Shown piece by piece: positions 8,827 through 17,655 of a stretch of 33,224 bases of DNA. The first letter of the stretch is position 1. Each line of letters opens with the position of its first letter. The DNA comes from Fidelibacterota bacterium (GTDB lineage Bacteria > Fidelibacterota > UBA8477 > JABMPR01): the NCBI GenBank assembly GCA_018650795.1, contig JABIFG010000209.1, positions 1-33,224 of the forward strand. The letters run 5' to 3'. The translations under genes were made by a program, and so were the position numbers. A model generated the notes under the pieces. It had not been told where the DNA came from and made no database searches. It saw nothing but the letters and a program-made list of their open reading frames with translations.

Positions 8827-8879
8827 GTATCTATAGTGTTGTTTAATGATTTTGTATACGATGAAACAGAAGTGAGAGA

Positions 8880-10862
8880 ATGAAGAGACAAATAATTCAA
8901 AGCGTATTTATCCTGCTCATGCCCTATCTGGCGATGGCATCAGATCATCTCCTGATCAATGAGGTTGTACTCCAACCCTCAGCAGGTGAATACATATTGA
9001 TCACCAATCCCACTGCCGCTGCCATCAATCTCAGTGATTACTACTTGACAGATGGTACAGATAAGGTGAATGGAAAATATTACTATAACTTGCCCAGTGG
9101 TACTGACTATTGGTCAAGTAGCTCGACTGATTTTATTGCCAGATTTCCTGATACAACTATTTCAGCTGGTGGCTCTTTGATCTTGAGTATGGCTCGAAAT
9201 AGTGACTATGAAACGACCTATGGCTCCAGCCCAAATCTTTCACTTAAAGATCATATGCTGGATGCAGTTGACGGTACATCTACGATAGGTGGCTCTCCCA
9301 ATGTCAAATTAGATAATACTGCCGAATCCCTGATACTTTTCCATTGGGATGGCACTTCAACTACTGTTGAAGATGTAGAATATCTGATTTGGGGAACAGA
9401 TAGTACCACAGCATCAGCTTATACATTGGATAAAAGTCTGGTGGCAGGCTACGCCGCTGACACACCAGTAGAGCATCAAAGTTTTATGACTACCCATCTC
9501 GATGGGTCTAAGCTGATCAGGAATGGTGAAGAGGGGACAGAAACCACTTCAAGTGGCAATGGGATCACCGGTCATGATGAGACCAGTGAAAACCTGGCTG
9601 AGACCTGGTCCGTGGTTGATCTGACCATTGTCAAGCCTGCGATAAGCAATATCAGCGCAACACCCTCAGATCCTGAGACCACAGAAGATGTAGTTATTTC
9701 TGCCGATGTCACTGATGATGCCGGCATAAGTTCAGTTACACTGACATATACCTTCCCAGCAGATACAGGCACACCTGTTGACCTTGCCATGGCATCCTCA
9801 GGTAATGACAGCTACAGCGCTACGATACCAGCCACCAATGCAGAGGGTACTCTCGCTTATTACATCACTGCTGAGAACACCTCAGGCCTATCAGAAACGA
9901 GTTCTATTGGAGGGGTTGCCATTGCAGATCCACCTCCACCGGTGACGATTCAAACCATCCGTGAAAATTTTAATAGTTACTCTGGAACCATAGTGAATTT
10001 AAATGTGGTTGTTGCCATCGGTTCGGGGATTACTCGAACGGACCGAACCGAAGCCTATGTCCAGGATGAATCTGGTTATGGTATTGTGCTATCGGCTACG
10101 GGACTAATGAATCCTGCCTTGGTTCAGGGTGACTCCATCAATCTCGTTGGTGAGGTGTCTGAGTATAATGGGACCAAACAAATCATCAATTTTTCAAGCA
10201 CCCAGCTTGCCACAGGTAGACCTGTGCCGGGTATTAGAACTATTACCAGTGCTGAACTTGCCTCTGACTCAAATCAGGGCAGTTTTGTAAGGGTCTGGGG
10301 TGCTGTCCAATCCAGAAGTGATGGTGTAGGCGGTGGATCCAATATAGGCCTGGAAGATGCCGATGGATTGCTTACCATAAGAATTTGGGACACCACACAT
10401 TTACTGGACGATTTAACTGCCGATAGCTTGCTTCAAGTGGGCAACCTGGTTCAAGTCGATGGTGTTGCTAGTGAATACAATGGTGATGGACAGCTTCTGG
10501 CTGCTTATGCCAGTGACATACAAGCATATAAGGAAGGGGAAGATAGTGATGGTGGCACCAGTCTTTCAGTTGCTCCATATCCCTTTGTACCTCAATTGGC
10601 TGAAAAAATACAATACACTTATAAATTTCCCTCGAATTCACGAGTGACGCTCAGGATTTTCGATATGTCCGGGCACATTGTAACCACACTTTTCGAAGAC
10701 TATCGCAGCCTCTCATTGGAGGTAACTAAAACCTGGAATGGTCGTAATGAAATCTATCAGGTTGTGGCTCCAGGAACTTATGTCATGCATTTGGAAACAG
10801 TCAACCGCTCCACCGGCGAGATTTTGACAGATATGGCTCCCGTAGTCATCGGGAGTAAATAA
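8880..10862 (+). CDS. secreted LTD / OB-module protein with FlgD-like C-terminal domain
   Basis: A 660-residue exported protein with signal peptide 1-20 (cleavage near AMA-S). Residues 22-250 form a lamin-tail-like domain (LLINEVVLQP, AGEYILITNP, closing with ETWSVVD). Residues 253-350 resemble an Ig/FN3-like sandwich (PAISNISATPSDP). Residues 355-550 hold two OB-fold-like modules with phrases shared with the previous gene: AYVQDESGYGI here against AYIQDESGRGI there, and SEYNGTKQI against DIYNGTVEI. Residues 565-660 are a FlgD-like Ig fold (RVTLRIFDMSGHIV, VVAPGTYVMHLE) that may act as a type IX-like sorting domain. It contains no catalytic motif. It is the first of six genes with gaps of 1, 9, 0, -4 and 16 nt. 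A surface-located binding protein is the most I can infer. Confidence 0.75.
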   Translation: MKRQIIQSVFILLMPYLAMASDHLLINEVVLQPSAGEYILITNPTAAAINLSDYYLTDGTDKVNGKYYYNLPSGTDYWSSSSTDFIARFPDTTISAGGSLILSMARNSDYETTYGSSPNLSLKDHMLDAVDGTSTIGGSPNVKLDNTAESLILFHWDGTSTTVEDVEYLIWGTDSTTASAYTLDKSLVAGYAADTPVEHQSFMTTHLDGSKLIRNGEEGTETTSSGNGITGHDETSENLAETWSVVDLTIVKPAISNISATPSDPETTEDVVISADVTDDAGISSVTLTYTFPADTGTPVDLAMASSGNDSYSATIPATNAEGTLAYYITAENTSGLSETSSIGGVAIADPPPPVTIQTIRENFNSYSGTIVNLNVVVAIGSGITRTDRTEAYVQDESGYGIVLSATGLMNPALVQGDSINLVGEVSEYNGTKQIINFSSTQLATGRPVPGIRTITSAELASDSNQGSFVRVWGAVQSRSDGVGGGSNIGLEDADGLLTIRIWDTTHLLDDLTADSLLQVGNLVQVDGVASEYNGDGQLLAAYASDIQAYKEGEDSDGGTSLSVAPYPFVPQLAEKIQYTYKFPSNSRVTLRIFDMSGHIVTTLFEDYRSLSLEVTKTWNGRNEIYQVVAPGTYVMHLETVNRSTGEILTDMAPVVIGSK

Positions 10863-10863
10863 T

Positions 10864-11775
10864 ATGAAGAATGTAAATATGCTTCGCGCCATCATGTTTA
10901 GTGTGTTGGTTGGTCTGTCATATGGACAGGTAACTACGGATACACCATATAAATCAGCCGCCATGGGTGCGCTCATGGGGAGTAATATCGCGTATTCTGT
11001 TGATGGAAGCAGTCTCCTGCTCAATCCTGCATCCATTGGGAATATTGAGAATGGAACGGTTCTGGCCAGTACGCAACGCATCTACAATCAGTCCTATTTA
11101 CCCCACAGTATCCTGGCGACTGTCCTTGACCTGCCCAGTGGCCTGGGGAAGCTTGGATTAAGCTTTGAATCCATGTCTGTCTCCTACCAGGATCGCACCC
11201 TCAGCGGTGAAACAGCTTTGGGCTTGTCTCATGCCTTTAACCTGCGTGAAGACCGGATATCAAGTTTGAATATGGGTTATACACTCAAATATCTATCCAT
11301 TGATTATGGCCAATCTGCTGGTGTAACTGGGGATGGTTCTGATGGTATGGATCTGGGAAGTGCCACGGCTTTTGCAGTCGATCTGGGCTTTCAAGCGACG
11401 CTTTCAAAAAGACACTGGCTTGGTGTGGTTGCACACAATATCAATCGTCCTATGATCGGTACAGGAAGTGCAGCATTTAACCTGCATCGTGACATTCAGG
11501 CTGGTTTTTCCTACGCACCAACCCAACAGGTTGTAACCAGCTTTATGCTGGTGAGTAGCCCAGGTTTTGATACTGAATTGCATGCGGGTCTGGAGTATGG
11601 TCTGAATACCTTTTTCACATTACGTGCCGGTATTCAATCACAACCCAACCGCTTTGGGACGGGCTTCAGTTTCAAGGCTAAAGGAATCGCTTTGGATTAT
11701 GCACTTCTAACCCATCCGGTCCTCCCTGCGACGCATCAACTATCGCTGGCTTATGACTTTGTAGATCCCTTCTAG
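10864..11775 (+). CDS. PorV/PorQ-family outer-membrane barrel protein
   Basis: A 303-residue protein with signal peptide 1-21 (cleavage before Q22). After the signal it has the family-typical segment MGALMGSNIAYSVDGSSLLL ending in NPASIGN, the NPA motif shared by PorV, PorQ and FadL-like barrels, followed by regularly alternating strands to the C-terminus (SLAYDFVDPF). In Bacteroidota, PorV and PorQ work with the type IX secretion system as shuttle or attachment proteins for cargo bearing C-terminal sorting domains. The neighbouring secreted LTD proteins carry such domains, which fits a cargo-partner role. It starts one base after the upstream stop, so translation is probably coupled. The exact subfamily cannot be fixed by eye. 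Confidence 0.65.
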   Translation: MKNVNMLRAIMFSVLVGLSYGQVTTDTPYKSAAMGALMGSNIAYSVDGSSLLLNPASIGNIENGTVLASTQRIYNQSYLPHSILATVLDLPSGLGKLGLSFESMSVSYQDRTLSGETALGLSHAFNLREDRISSLNMGYTLKYLSIDYGQSAGVTGDGSDGMDLGSATAFAVDLGFQATLSKRHWLGVVAHNINRPMIGTGSAAFNLHRDIQAGFSYAPTQQVVTSFMLVSSPGFDTELHAGLEYGLNTFFTLRAGIQSQPNRFGTGFSFKAKGIALDYALLTHPVLPATHQLSLAYDFVDPF

Positions 11776-11784
11776 AGCTTAGAA

Positions 11785-14298
11785 ATGATTAGACAAATAT
11801 CAATGATATTCAAAAGGGTAGGGCATATAGCCATCATCAGTGTATTTATGCTGACGCTGGCCTGGGCAAACCCTGTGGATGTCAATAATGCCTCGCTCTC
11901 AGAGTTACAAGATTTGCCCCTCACTGAAGACCAAATGCAGGCGGTTTATGAGTATGTGCAATACCATGGTCCGCTTGAGAGCATCTATGAACTGGTGAAT
12001 ATCTCCGAACTAGAGCACGTCGATATAGAAGCCTTAAAACCACAACTCGTGCTGAAACCAGATGAAAACGCTTCAACCAATACTCGTCTTCAAGATCAAT
12101 ACCGGAAAGTAGAGGATTGGACATCTACAGAAGGCGCTAGTGAAGGATTGATGGAACTCTGGCTGGAACGTCTGGCTGAACCCATCAATGTGAACACAGC
12201 CACCTATGATGACTTGGTATCCTTCCAGAATGTCAGTCAGATTGATGCAGTGGCAGTTCTAAAACTACGTACGGAAGTTGACTCAATTGGATCAGCCAGA
12301 TGGCTCAGAAACGCCATCGGACTCTCATATTATGGCTACCGTAATTTGCGTGAATTCGTGACCTATAGTGAACCAGAAGGTGGACAAATGCACGTCTGGT
12401 ATAACATGGTGATGAAATCCATTCCTACGACCAATTCTGAGGAAGAGGCTGTTGGAACAACACTACTACTCTTGAATCTGGCGGATTCGGAGCTCCTTGA
12501 TAATCCGGCTTCAAGACCAGATATTCTTCACAAACTGTCTTTTACTAATTCCCGCCACTGGAAAGCAGGTATATCCTACAATCGGCACCTGGGCGAATCC
12601 CATCGCTATTTTGACGGTGGTGATATTCCAGAAGTGAAGCTATCATTTACTGTTTCTGATTACAATTTGGGACCACTGCATCTGGATCGTCTTGTTCTGG
12701 GCAACTATTCTGCTACGATTGCTCAGGGACTGGTGATGCAGTCTACAGATTTCAGGTCACCTCGCTATTCCGGCTATGGTTGGAACAAGCGTGTTCATGG
12801 TATTTTTTCAGATCTCAGTAGAACTCAAGAGTATGCACTGAAGGGTGCTGGTATCCAGGGCTCCCTATTTAACAGGGTTAAGCTCATGGCCTTCGCATCA
12901 AAAAATGATCGGGATGCAATACTCAATACGGATGGTGAATCATTCACCTCGTTGATCACAATGTATCCAAGGGCTGACTGGGACTACTTTGTGCAAGACA
13001 CTCTGGATATGCTGAATGCTGTAGAGGAAGTGACCTATGGTGGAAATCTTCGTTATGAATTCACTCCAGGAACTTTTGTGGGTTTTTCCAGCTATGAAAG
13101 TCTATATGACAAGGAATTGCGACCAGATCCACTCCTTACACTGATACTTCCTGCAAACACAGGATTGTTTCTGAATTCCTCTGGAAATGGTGCTGATACA
13201 GAAGTCGCTGCCATGCATGCTTCATCAGCAGCATCTTCACTATGGGATGCGGCCAAATCTAATCGGCGTGTACAGGGACTTGAGTTCAGCACCGTTATAA
13301 GCAATCTGGCGTTACAACTTGAATGGGCTGTCCTGGATAAGGATAGTGAGATACTATCCATTAAAAATGATCCAAGAGCGCTGGTTGCAAATGCATATCT
13401 CCAATTCGACAATTTTAATTTCATGGTGCTATATCGTGACTATGACCTGGGATTTGACAATCCCTATCAGCGTAGCTTTTCAAATTATCAACGCTACAAG
13501 AGCAGTATTTTTGAAGACTACTACTATTTGAAAAACCCTGCATTTTCGTATCTATATGCAGGTGCATCACAGCCTCAAGCTGAGCAGGGTGTCTATGTCA
13601 GTAGTCGCTATCAAATGCATCGTGCCTGGGTTTTGACGACAAATTTCGATACCTGGAAACGGGTAGCTGATGGATCGAGATATTTCCGCACAGTTGCAAC
13701 ACTCGAATATCGACCCACCTTTAACTATCGCTTCCGAGTGCGGCAAAAATGGCAGGCCCGTGGTAGATTCAATATCTTTGCCCCAACTGGTTATGAAAAC
13801 CGGGAAACCATTTTTACAGCCAGGATGAGACTTTCTGGTTTTGATCAACTGCAGGTTACATACGCGAACTCTGGAACTCAGTTTGATCCACGCCGACGAT
13901 TGACCATCGATCTAGCGACCGGAGCAAATAATAGCTCTGCAGTTGGACAGGCATATAGTCCTGGAAATGCCCTGGGCTTCACTGTAACACACAATTTTAC
14001 CGAAAGCTTCAAACTCATCGGCCATATAGCCTACTATAAGGGCTTTTTCTGGAGTTTTGAAGACACCGATTTCCAGGTTTTTGATTCTCCCAATGGAGCG
14101 ATCCGCTGGTATCTGACCGCCTTTTCCCGTTTGGGAAATCACTGGGCAGTACGAGCCAAGCTCACCTGGGATGAGGGATCTGCTATTTCCAATTATGCCT
14201 TTGGTGCACCTTCAGCTTCCTCAAGATCACCTCAGACAGGCATAAATTATTTTACTGAATCTACTGATTTCCGAATTCAATTGGATTACGCTTTCTAG
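11785..14298 (+). CDS. outer-membrane barrel protein with two N-terminal ComEA-like helix-hairpin-helix motifs
   Basis: An 837-residue exported protein. A signal peptide (about 1-29, ending LAWA-N) is followed by two helix-hairpin-helix units: NPVDVNNASLSELQDLP (29-45) with its second helix to about 72, and EPINVNTATYDDLVSFQ (132-148) with its partner to about 195. The VNxA(S/T) opening is the ComEA signature; in ComEA this fold binds double-stranded DNA without sequence preference. Residues about 200-837 are rich in aromatic, alternating strands and end in TDFRIQLDYAF, as expected for a large outer-membrane barrel. It sits 9 nt after the PorV-like gene and abuts the FadL-like gene. DNA binding at the periplasmic or surface face of the outer membrane is an inference; structural use of HhH units is the alternative. 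ATG 11803 (M7) is another possible start. Confidence 0.7.
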   Translation: MIRQISMIFKRVGHIAIISVFMLTLAWANPVDVNNASLSELQDLPLTEDQMQAVYEYVQYHGPLESIYELVNISELEHVDIEALKPQLVLKPDENASTNTRLQDQYRKVEDWTSTEGASEGLMELWLERLAEPINVNTATYDDLVSFQNVSQIDAVAVLKLRTEVDSIGSARWLRNAIGLSYYGYRNLREFVTYSEPEGGQMHVWYNMVMKSIPTTNSEEEAVGTTLLLLNLADSELLDNPASRPDILHKLSFTNSRHWKAGISYNRHLGESHRYFDGGDIPEVKLSFTVSDYNLGPLHLDRLVLGNYSATIAQGLVMQSTDFRSPRYSGYGWNKRVHGIFSDLSRTQEYALKGAGIQGSLFNRVKLMAFASKNDRDAILNTDGESFTSLITMYPRADWDYFVQDTLDMLNAVEEVTYGGNLRYEFTPGTFVGFSSYESLYDKELRPDPLLTLILPANTGLFLNSSGNGADTEVAAMHASSAASSLWDAAKSNRRVQGLEFSTVISNLALQLEWAVLDKDSEILSIKNDPRALVANAYLQFDNFNFMVLYRDYDLGFDNPYQRSFSNYQRYKSSIFEDYYYLKNPAFSYLYAGASQPQAEQGVYVSSRYQMHRAWVLTTNFDTWKRVADGSRYFRTVATLEYRPTFNYRFRVRQKWQARGRFNIFAPTGYENRETIFTARMRLSGFDQLQVTYANSGTQFDPRRRLTIDLATGANNSSAVGQAYSPGNALGFTVTHNFTESFKLIGHIAYYKGFFWSFEDTDFQVFDSPNGAIRWYLTAFSRLGNHWAVRAKLTWDEGSAISNYAFGAPSASSRSPQTGINYFTESTDFRIQLDYAF

Positions 14299-15681
14299 GT
14301 GATGAATATGACAAATATACATAAAATGAATGATAAGAAGACCTCCATGGACACTATGAGACCTACCAGAATTTTCAGCATGCTTATGCTGTTATTATTA
14401 AGCTCTTCGCTTTTTGCTCAGAGCTATTTTAATCCACTCCTCATGAATCAATTGGGTTTGTCCCATAGTCGAGATGTAGCCTTATCAGGCGCAAATACCT
14501 CTGACTATAGTACAGCCATGAATACTTTCAGCAATCCTGCCAATCAGGCTGGGTTTGTTGGTCTCAATCTGAGTGGCTCATTTGGTGCTATTGCAACCAA
14601 TGAGAACCGCTCCTTTCCTGCTATTGATCAATTTGGAGATGTGGTTACCAATAACATCTATGTGGTTTCTAAGGGTCTGCAAAACACCTTTTCTGGAGGA
14701 GCAACCTGGGGTAAAGGGCAGCTGGCTATCTCTCTGGCTTCAGTGCCCTTTCTGACTCCAACTTTTACCTTTAAAGAAGAGATCAGAGGTAGCCTTTACT
14801 CACCAAATATCAACCGAGATCCTCTCATAGGCTATCACCATTTAAATCAGTCCGGTGTGATTCAAGCGACTGGAGCCAGCGTTGGAACTGCCTTTGGCTC
14901 CTGGTCAGTTGGTCTAGGAATGCGAATGCTCCATGGCATTGGCCTGGAAAATGAATATGGCATATCAGTCTTGGATAGTGCGGATGTTTCTGCCCTGGCA
15001 GCCGCCTCGAATCTACTAAAAACCGAGAACTGGGAGTTGGACAATACTCCACTCATCATCAATATGGGAGTAATCAAGGATTTTGGTTTGCACTGGAGAA
15101 TTAGCGCGAGCTATCAAACGGCATATTCAATCGAGTCCATACGTCAGGGTGCTAACCCCCTTTACGATCCCACACTGGACTTGCCGAGTTTGGAATGGTT
15201 GTCTGATTCTCTTGGTACAACGGTCAATATTCCTGCCCGGCTGGAGCTTGGTTTGAGGATGAAACCTTCTAACAGCTTGCCAACAGCCGTTTATTTGTCG
15301 TTGGCTTATCAGGACTGGACCCAATATGAGGTAAGCTATGACGATTCACTTTTGGAGGTTGACTCCCCATTTGATTATCCCATGCAGGAAGCCTTCACTT
15401 TAAGTGGCGGTATAGAACATTGGGTGAACGAAAATGTCCCTTTTAGAGCTGGTTTTAGCTGGGCTGAATCTCCTCTGGACAGTGAACTCTCTCAAGCAGT
15501 TCTCAGCGGTGGCTCCGGTTGGAAAAGTGGACCGCTGCAATTTGATGTGGCAGTACAACTTTCTTCTGTAGGGTATAGGTATTATGATATTTTTGTCCCT
15601 GTAGAAATGTCACCCAATACTTATGAAAATGTTCGGGAATCCAAAACCAACTATTCAATCTCTGTGAGTTATAGTCTGTGA
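14299..15681 (+). CDS. FadL/OmpP1-like outer-membrane transport protein
   Basis: A 460-residue exported barrel protein. The N-terminal region holds SRDVALSGANTSDYS and FSNPANQAGF, the NPA motif typical of FadL/OmpP1-type barrels, and the rest is a series of amphipathic strands ending in NYSISVSYSL. FadL-like proteins pass hydrophobic or small aromatic compounds across the outer membrane; no substrate can be named. The start is uncertain: GTG 14299 directly abuts the previous stop, ATG 14302 follows, and ATG 14347 or 14356 would give a more normal signal peptide (basic R near TRIFSMLMLLLL, cleavage at FAQ). I keep the longest form. Its stop overlaps the next gene's GTG start in a GTGA, implying coupled translation. 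Confidence 0.65.
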   Translation: MMNMTNIHKMNDKKTSMDTMRPTRIFSMLMLLLLSSSLFAQSYFNPLLMNQLGLSHSRDVALSGANTSDYSTAMNTFSNPANQAGFVGLNLSGSFGAIATNENRSFPAIDQFGDVVTNNIYVVSKGLQNTFSGGATWGKGQLAISLASVPFLTPTFTFKEEIRGSLYSPNINRDPLIGYHHLNQSGVIQATGASVGTAFGSWSVGLGMRMLHGIGLENEYGISVLDSADVSALAAASNLLKTENWELDNTPLIINMGVIKDFGLHWRISASYQTAYSIESIRQGANPLYDPTLDLPSLEWLSDSLGTTVNIPARLELGLRMKPSNSLPTAVYLSLAYQDWTQYEVSYDDSLLEVDSPFDYPMQEAFTLSGGIEHWVNENVPFRAGFSWAESPLDSELSQAVLSGGSGWKSGPLQFDVAVQLSSVGYRYYDIFVPVEMSPNTYENVRESKTNYSISVSYSL

Positions 15682-17639
15682 AAAAACTTCCCATACTGGG
15701 CTTCTTCTTTGTAGCAATAATTCTGGTGCTTGTAATGCCAGATTTTGTGGATGCCCAGACATCAACATACAATAAAAAATTCGATTCTCCAGAATATCTC
15801 AAGATTCACCTACTCTTCACCAACGATCTGCATGGGGGAATTGCACCTTCCAAAGCCTGGTTTATGAATCCCGAATTTCCGCCTGATCTCGGCGGTGGCG
15901 CTGCCATGTTCACCTATGTGAAGGAAATTCGTCAGGCAGCAGCAGCCGAAGGAGCTGAAGTACTCTTGCTTGATGGAGGCAATATTTTCCAGGGTACTCC
16001 CCTTGGGATGGCGGATTCAGGTCGCGTCATGGTTGACTGGATGAATGAGATGGAATATGATGCATCTGTTATAGGATTGCAGGAATTCATGTTTGGGATG
16101 GGAAACATTTCTAAGCTGAACGAAAGAGCCCATTTCCCTTTGCTTGGTGCGAATTTGAAGAGTGACCTCTATTCACCTCAGGAAAATCTTGTTAAAACAT
16201 TTCAGGGCGTCAAGCTAGGGATATTCGGATTATCTACCGCCAATACACCTAGAAAGCTCTTACCAGGGCAAACGGCAGGTGTAGAATTCGGCCAAGAAAT
16301 TATTACAGCCAGAGAGCAAATCAAGGTGCTCAAGGATCAAGGTGCTAATTGCATCATCGGTCTGTCTCACCTCGGCGTACCCTATCAGCGTGAAGATGAA
16401 TTTGCTGAATTTGTTGATACCTATGAAGATGAGAGCGATTTCAGTGACAGAGTAATTACTAATCTGGAATTAGCTTATCTGGTTGACGGTATTGATCTGA
16501 TTGTCTCAGGTGGAACCAATGCAGGCTACAACACTCCCTGGGAGGATCCCCAGACACATACTCTGATTGTCCAGGGTTATGGTGGCGCCAGCAATATTGG
16601 GCATATCGTACTTTATATACATCGTGAGACGGGAACACTGGCAGGCTATAAACAACCCTTCTCCAGAGGCGTATTATTTACTCTGAGTACCGATGATGTT
16701 CGTCCAGATCTTGACATGGCTAAACAACTATCCGAGCTTGAGAAAACCAGAAGCTTTGCAGGGAAACGCGATTTTAGCAAGGCTCAAAATAGCCCGGTAT
16801 CAGGTGAGTCTACCCAACTAAATAGATGGCAATATGAGGTACCTAGTTTCGATAGGGAGAACTACCTAGATGTAGCTACCTGGAATATGGAGTGGTTCCC
16901 AAAATCCAATGATAGTACAATTACGGCAGTGGCTGAAATTATGCAAAAAATTAACGCAGATGTTTACGCCGTTCAGGAGATCGGAAGTCTTGAGCAATTT
17001 GCAATCATGATGGAGCTTTTACCGGCTTATGATTTTCAAGTCACCCGACAGTCCAGCTTTTTTGATCAGGCTGTTATTTACAAGAAGAGTGTGCTGGCCT
17101 ATGTGGGTCGTGAAGAACCTTTTGCACATTCAGATTATAACTTTGCTGGTCGTCCTCCCTTGCGAGTAGATTTTGTCTGGACAGTTGATGGGCAAAGAAC
17201 GCCTGTTTCGATTATCGACCTGCACTTAAAATGTTGTGGAAATGGTCTTGAAAGGCGTAAAAAATCAGTCGCAGAACTACATGAATATTTGAGTCTGGGT
17301 ATGGAAATGGGTGAAGAAAACATCATTGTCCTGGGAGACTGGAATGATCAACTGGATGATGTCGGCGTTACCCAGAGTTTTACAGCTTTTCTCGATGATC
17401 CTGAAAATTTCAGATTTGCCACGGATCGTATTGCTGGAGATGTGGAACAGGCATCTTATCCAAGCTGGCCCAGCTTTCTTGATCACATTCTGATCGGGAA
17501 GGGCTTTTTTGATGAATTTGAAAATGGTAGCACTATTCAGACCTTGCCGGTGACTGAATGGCTGGGTAGTTGGGAAGAATATGAACTGATTATTTCTGAT
17601 CATCGCCCCGTATTAATGCAGCTCAATATGACCCAATAA
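15678..17639 (+). CDS. exported fusion: degenerate 5'-nucleotidase-like domain plus intact EEP nuclease/phosphatase domain
   Basis: A 653-residue protein with signal peptide 1-26. Residues 41-345 follow the UshA-type metallophosphatase fold: FTNDLHGG (D50, H52), LLLDGGNIFQGTPLG, VIGLQEFMFG, IIGLSHLG (H231), LIVSGGTNAG. Several metal ligands of the family are replaced: GD becomes GN at 102, GNHEFD becomes GLQEFM at 133-138, and GGHSHT becomes GGTNAG at 278-283. The usual 5'-nucleotidase C-terminal domain is missing and an EEP domain takes its place (about 396-650). That domain is complete: WNMEW (N403), QE (E434), DLHLK (D514, H516), GDWND (D554, N556), LDH (602-603), SDHRP (D641, H642). The EEP half should therefore be the active part, as nuclease or phosphodiesterase, and the N-terminal half a probable pseudoenzyme. 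Its GTG start overlaps the upstream stop. Confidence 0.8.
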   Translation: MKKLPILGFFFVAIILVLVMPDFVDAQTSTYNKKFDSPEYLKIHLLFTNDLHGGIAPSKAWFMNPEFPPDLGGGAAMFTYVKEIRQAAAAEGAEVLLLDGGNIFQGTPLGMADSGRVMVDWMNEMEYDASVIGLQEFMFGMGNISKLNERAHFPLLGANLKSDLYSPQENLVKTFQGVKLGIFGLSTANTPRKLLPGQTAGVEFGQEIITAREQIKVLKDQGANCIIGLSHLGVPYQREDEFAEFVDTYEDESDFSDRVITNLELAYLVDGIDLIVSGGTNAGYNTPWEDPQTHTLIVQGYGGASNIGHIVLYIHRETGTLAGYKQPFSRGVLFTLSTDDVRPDLDMAKQLSELEKTRSFAGKRDFSKAQNSPVSGESTQLNRWQYEVPSFDRENYLDVATWNMEWFPKSNDSTITAVAEIMQKINADVYAVQEIGSLEQFAIMMELLPAYDFQVTRQSSFFDQAVIYKKSVLAYVGREEPFAHSDYNFAGRPPLRVDFVWTVDGQRTPVSIIDLHLKCCGNGLERRKKSVAELHEYLSLGMEMGEENIIVLGDWNDQLDDVGVTQSFTAFLDDPENFRFATDRIAGDVEQASYPSWPSFLDHILIGKGFFDEFENGSTIQTLPVTEWLGSWEEYELIISDHRPVLMQLNMTQ

Positions 17640-17655
17640 GACAGTCTTAACTTTA

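Noticed and set aside
15678-17639. Functional 5'-nucleotidase annotation
   Set aside because: Several metal-binding and catalytic positions are substituted and the C-terminal nucleotidase domain is absent.
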